Source: Alitta virens (lineage: Eukaryota > Annelida > Polychaeta > Phyllodocida > Nereididae). From it: a DNA stretch of 64,000 nt. The translations under genes were made by a program, and so were the position numbers. Numbering within the stretch: the stretch's first letter is position 1; every line of letters starts with the position of its first letter. Under the pieces are notes generated by a model that saw only the letters and a list, made by a program, of their open reading frames with translations, made no database searches and was not told the origin of the DNA. The DNA is taken from the NCBI GenBank assembly GCA_932294295.1, contig OW028574.1, positions 28,776,145 to 28,840,144 of the forward strand, read 5' to 3'. Shown here piece after piece: positions 61,181 to 64,000 of the stretch.

Positions 61181-61584
61181 CTGAAACAACCGATTAATCT
61201 TGTCTGCAGTGGGGTGCATCAGTTGCCCCATGTTTTTTTTCTAAAAGTTGTACTACATTGATATCTACCTGACATTTTAGGAGCTGGCTTAAGTCTTAGG
61301 TTTATGCAAAAACTTTCGGCTGAAAATTCCCATGGGAACAGCCACCGCCGATGAGTTCTTTATTTGCGGCAATGCAATGTATGGAAATATCAATAAAAAC
61401 AATTTGTTGGTCAATATCTCACAATCCTGAAGCCTGACACCTCTAATATGTATTGAAAGCAAATAGGAAAATAATTGGGTATTCTGCAAATTTTGAGCCT
61501 ATTCATTGAGGGCAATTCTGCAAATGAAGAACTCCTCAGAGGTGGCTATTCCCATTAGAATTTTCAACAGAATTTTTTTGCACA

Positions 61585-61680
61585 TGGTTATAGACGAGGG
61601 TAGCTGGTCTATACAATGGGCAATTGGACTAATCCGTCCAGTCCACAAGAAAGATTCTATTAACCTTGCAGATAACAATA
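61585..61680 (+). pseudogene. LINE RT fragment
   Basis: Plus strand DEGSWSIQWAIGLIRPVHKK matches the LINE RT block W..GLI..LHKK seen in the 8058-10514 element. Possibly the upstream part of the element at 63380-64000, split by later insertions. Confidence 0.5.
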
Positions 61681-63379
61681 GGTAAGTAGTAATTTGTTGG
61701 TAAACCATTATACTCAGTCTGATGAATGTTATTTTTAAAAGATATAGATGTGTTTTGAAATGTTCTCATTTTGAAAATGGCCAATAAATGAATCTTGAAA
61801 TCTTGACCTGTAATGCCTGTGTTTGGTCTTAGAGGCAATTTTAAATTAATGACCCATTCCAATATAGATTTTGAAAGAACTTTCGGACAACTGATAACAT
61901 TTTCATCTTATACTCATTAATTATGAGACAAAAGTTTAAATCTAAACCATTATGGGTATGTTTTGTGGACTTTACTTAAGCCAACTAAATCAATCGTTCA
62001 GCTTTATGTATGGGAAAGATCCGCATATGTAAGCTTGCTAAGTCAAACAACATATCTTAAACTACAAAATATAGGCTGCGCTGCAGCAAAACCCTCAGCA
62101 AATCCTACATAACACACAGGTATCATTAGTGTCCGTCCCAAAGGCAGGAGGGCGGGCATTAAACTTTTGTTTCCAGATCAGAACTCTAACACACACATTT
62201 CTAGAGCAGAACTCTAACACGAATGCACTTATTCTGATGAAATTTCATACAGTAACACTCCATATGGGTTGCTGATGTGCATTAAATCTATGGCGTTTTA
62301 AGTTTATTATTTATATAAACACTTTACTGGTGTATTAATAACATAATATCAAGAAAATAATAATAAACATTACAGTGCAGTAAAAGTCAAAGTGACATAG
62401 ATTATTATGCAACTAATGATTATTAAATTGCTAATTACAAACAAAAACTGTTGGGTTGCTCCATGGTTGCTGAGAGTGAAATTAGTAGACTGAGTGAGAG
62501 AGATTAGTCCTGCAGGAAAACCTTGAGAGCAATTGGAGAAGGAACTGTAATGCCTTATATACAAAGAATATGGCAATACTATGAATATTAAATTATAATT
62601 GTATGCACTTGAATATTCTATAACCCTTTGTAATTGTCATTGAAAAATATGGTATGCTAACTATAGGGAATATGTAAGAAACAACACTTTTCAGCTTTTT
62701 TTTTCAGACTTTCTATTATTATGAAAAAAAAAGGATGAAACCATGTCAAAATGTCACTTAAAAAGTGAGAGTACTATGATTCAGATATGTTATGAGAAAA
62801 ATTTCACTATTGGAGGGATCATAGTGTCATTGGTATGGAGGTTTGACCAAATTTGCATATTTCCCCCTTATTATATGAAATTACCTATCATTAATGGCCA
62901 TGAAACCCCAATGGTATCTCTACACTATTTCAGACATATTCTGACAAAAGTTTTGTATGCATGTATGTGCAGTAATGTGTGAGGTCTGCTCTGGTGATGG
63001 AATTATTTAATTTCATTTTACTCTAAATATTGTAAAACACAGCTGAGTTATGTCAATGAGACTATTAAAAGACACAAGTCAGCTATATAGAGTAAAACCA
63101 TCTGAAATTTGTTTGAGCAAGTGCATTAATTTAACACAATTTTGAAAATTCTCTAGTATTTGCGGCCATGAGACTCCCAAAAGGCACCAGGTGCAGTAGT
63201 GTCAGAGTTCTGCTTTCTATTTTATTTCAAATTTTGTAAACAGCCGTGATATGTCAATATGACTCCCAAAAGGCACCACTAGGCCATATAGAGTATTACT
63301 GTACGAAATGTCATAAGGGTTAGTGCATTAGTGTAAGTGTTACGCTCAATCACCCACCCTCCTGCCTGGCCGACTGACA
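61681..63379. other. No gene; dispersed repeats
   Basis: Contains the second copy of the 245-bp repeat (62385-62625) and two ~90-bp related copies near 63030 and 63233 sharing TATGTCAAT.AGACT and GCTATATAGAGTA-like words, about 200 bp apart. A related copy is near 60540. Confidence 0.5.
62385..62625 (+). repeat. Dispersed ~245-bp repeat, copy 2
   Basis: Partner of 38925-39170, same orientation. Confidence 0.8.
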
Positions 63380-64000
63380 TTGATGATAACAATAACCCAC
63401 TTCACACTTCGTTTGCTGAGGGTTAAAAAGAGGAGTGAATGGAAAGATGCTAAACATTATGAAGGATATTGTTCCAAAGCTAAATTTAGAGCTAAATGGA
63501 AGGGAACAGTAGGTGATGCAATTGATAGTGAATTTGGCGTGCTACAAGTTAGTATTATCATGGAGTTATAAGCACTTATGACTCCATGTGCTTATGACTC
63601 CATGGTATTATGAGCCCTATTTTAATTATTTACAGAATACTTAACTGACTTAAAGACTATCTCAAAAGATCATATGGTGTCCTTGTAGGTGATGAGATCA
63701 TGAATTATTTACTGTATGCAGATGGGGCATTGGCCTAGCTCAGAGGTAGCGCTCTGGGCTTCCAACCGCTGGGTCCCGGGTTCGATTCCTGGTCGTGCCT
63801 AGGTTGGATGGCTGTTTCATCCTTCGTCTCATTGCCATGGTCTCTGCCGGTCCTAATTAGCCCAACTGGTGCAGAAATACAGGACGTAAAGCCCTAATCA
63901 CACACACACACACACACTGTATGCAGATGAAATGGTCCTTTGTTCTGACTCTGCAGAAGGACTCCAAAAACTAATTGATAAAAAAAACTATTTGATGGGC
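63380..64000 (+). pseudogene. LINE RT fragment running off the window, split by a SINE
   Basis: Plus strand KWKGTVGDAIDSEFGVLQ is the RT block before the catalytic box (GVLQGG in intact copies, here followed by a shift). Further on MNYLLYAD is cut by the SINE and resumes as YADEMVLCSDSAEGLQKLI. The second catalytic Asp of YADD reads Glu. The element continues past 64000. Confidence 0.7.
63725..63915 (+). mobile_element. tRNA-derived SINE with 14-bp target duplication
   Basis: A box GCCTAGCTCAGAGGTAGCGC, B box GGGTTCGATTCC at tRNA spacing, a body with GCAGAAATACAGGACGTAAA and a (CA)n tail. ACTGTATGCAGATG flanks it at 63711-63724 and 63916-63929. Confidence 0.92.

Noticed and set aside
63725..63800. 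Genuine tRNA gene
   Set aside because: A and B boxes are present but it continues into a SINE body with a CA tail and a target duplication, and related copies exist.

Overview
The window is animal nuclear DNA, AT-rich, with intron-split housekeeping genes packed among transposable elements of many classes. The gene content (ZIP9, NAA10, a large cadherin, a P2X7-tail-like gene, tRNA-derived SINEs) fits an invertebrate metazoan, most likely a marine deuterostome such as an echinoderm, hemichordate or lancelet. That placement is an inference; nothing in the window names the species. No plastid, bacterial or CRISPR features were seen.

Host genes. (1) NAA10, the catalytic subunit of the NatA N-terminal acetyltransferase, lies on the minus strand at 23524-26111 in seven exons whose phases agree, with a poly(A) signal 70 bp past the stop. 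(2) SLC39A9/ZIP9, a zinc transporter, lies on the plus strand at 27694-46753 in seven exons that join to a 327-residue protein. These two are divergent, with about 1.6 kb between their start codons. (3) Four exons of a large cadherin lie on the minus strand between 56.25 and 61.18 kb. The part in the window covers cadherin repeats and a membrane-near region.

Mobile DNA, left to right. 0-5.6 kb: a decayed, internally deleted Ty3/Gypsy-type retroelement (minus). 6.9-7.06 kb: five paired AGGTCA half-sites. 7.76-10.96 kb: a 5'-truncated non-LTR retrotransposon (minus). 12.8-21.9 kb: a ~2 kb sequence duplicated in tandem. The first copy holds a four-unit ~175 bp satellite; the second copy is interrupted by a 5,976-bp Kolobok-like DNA transposon (14870-20845, TTAA target duplication, 16-bp terminal inverted repeats). 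ZIP9 introns (27.8-46.5 kb) hold motif-array foldbacks, MITEs, a SINE, an SGNH-like ORF, Penelope-like and LINE fragments. 51.3-56.2 kb: a nearly intact-length Ty3/Gypsy LTR retrotransposon inserted against the cadherin stop codon. 61.6-64.0 kb: a plus-strand LINE with a SINE inserted in its catalytic motif.

The most notable item is the Kolobok-like element. Between its TIRs lie two convergent, intron-containing genes: a THAP-domain DDE-type transposase (minus) and a second gene (plus) whose product looks like the cysteine-rich intracellular 'ballast' domain of the P2X7 receptor. Both genes have the same 14-bp CRE-containing motif in their upstream regions near the element ends. The unoccupied insertion site survives in the adjacent tandem copy. 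This suggests a transposon vehicle for the P2X7 tail domain in invertebrate genomes.
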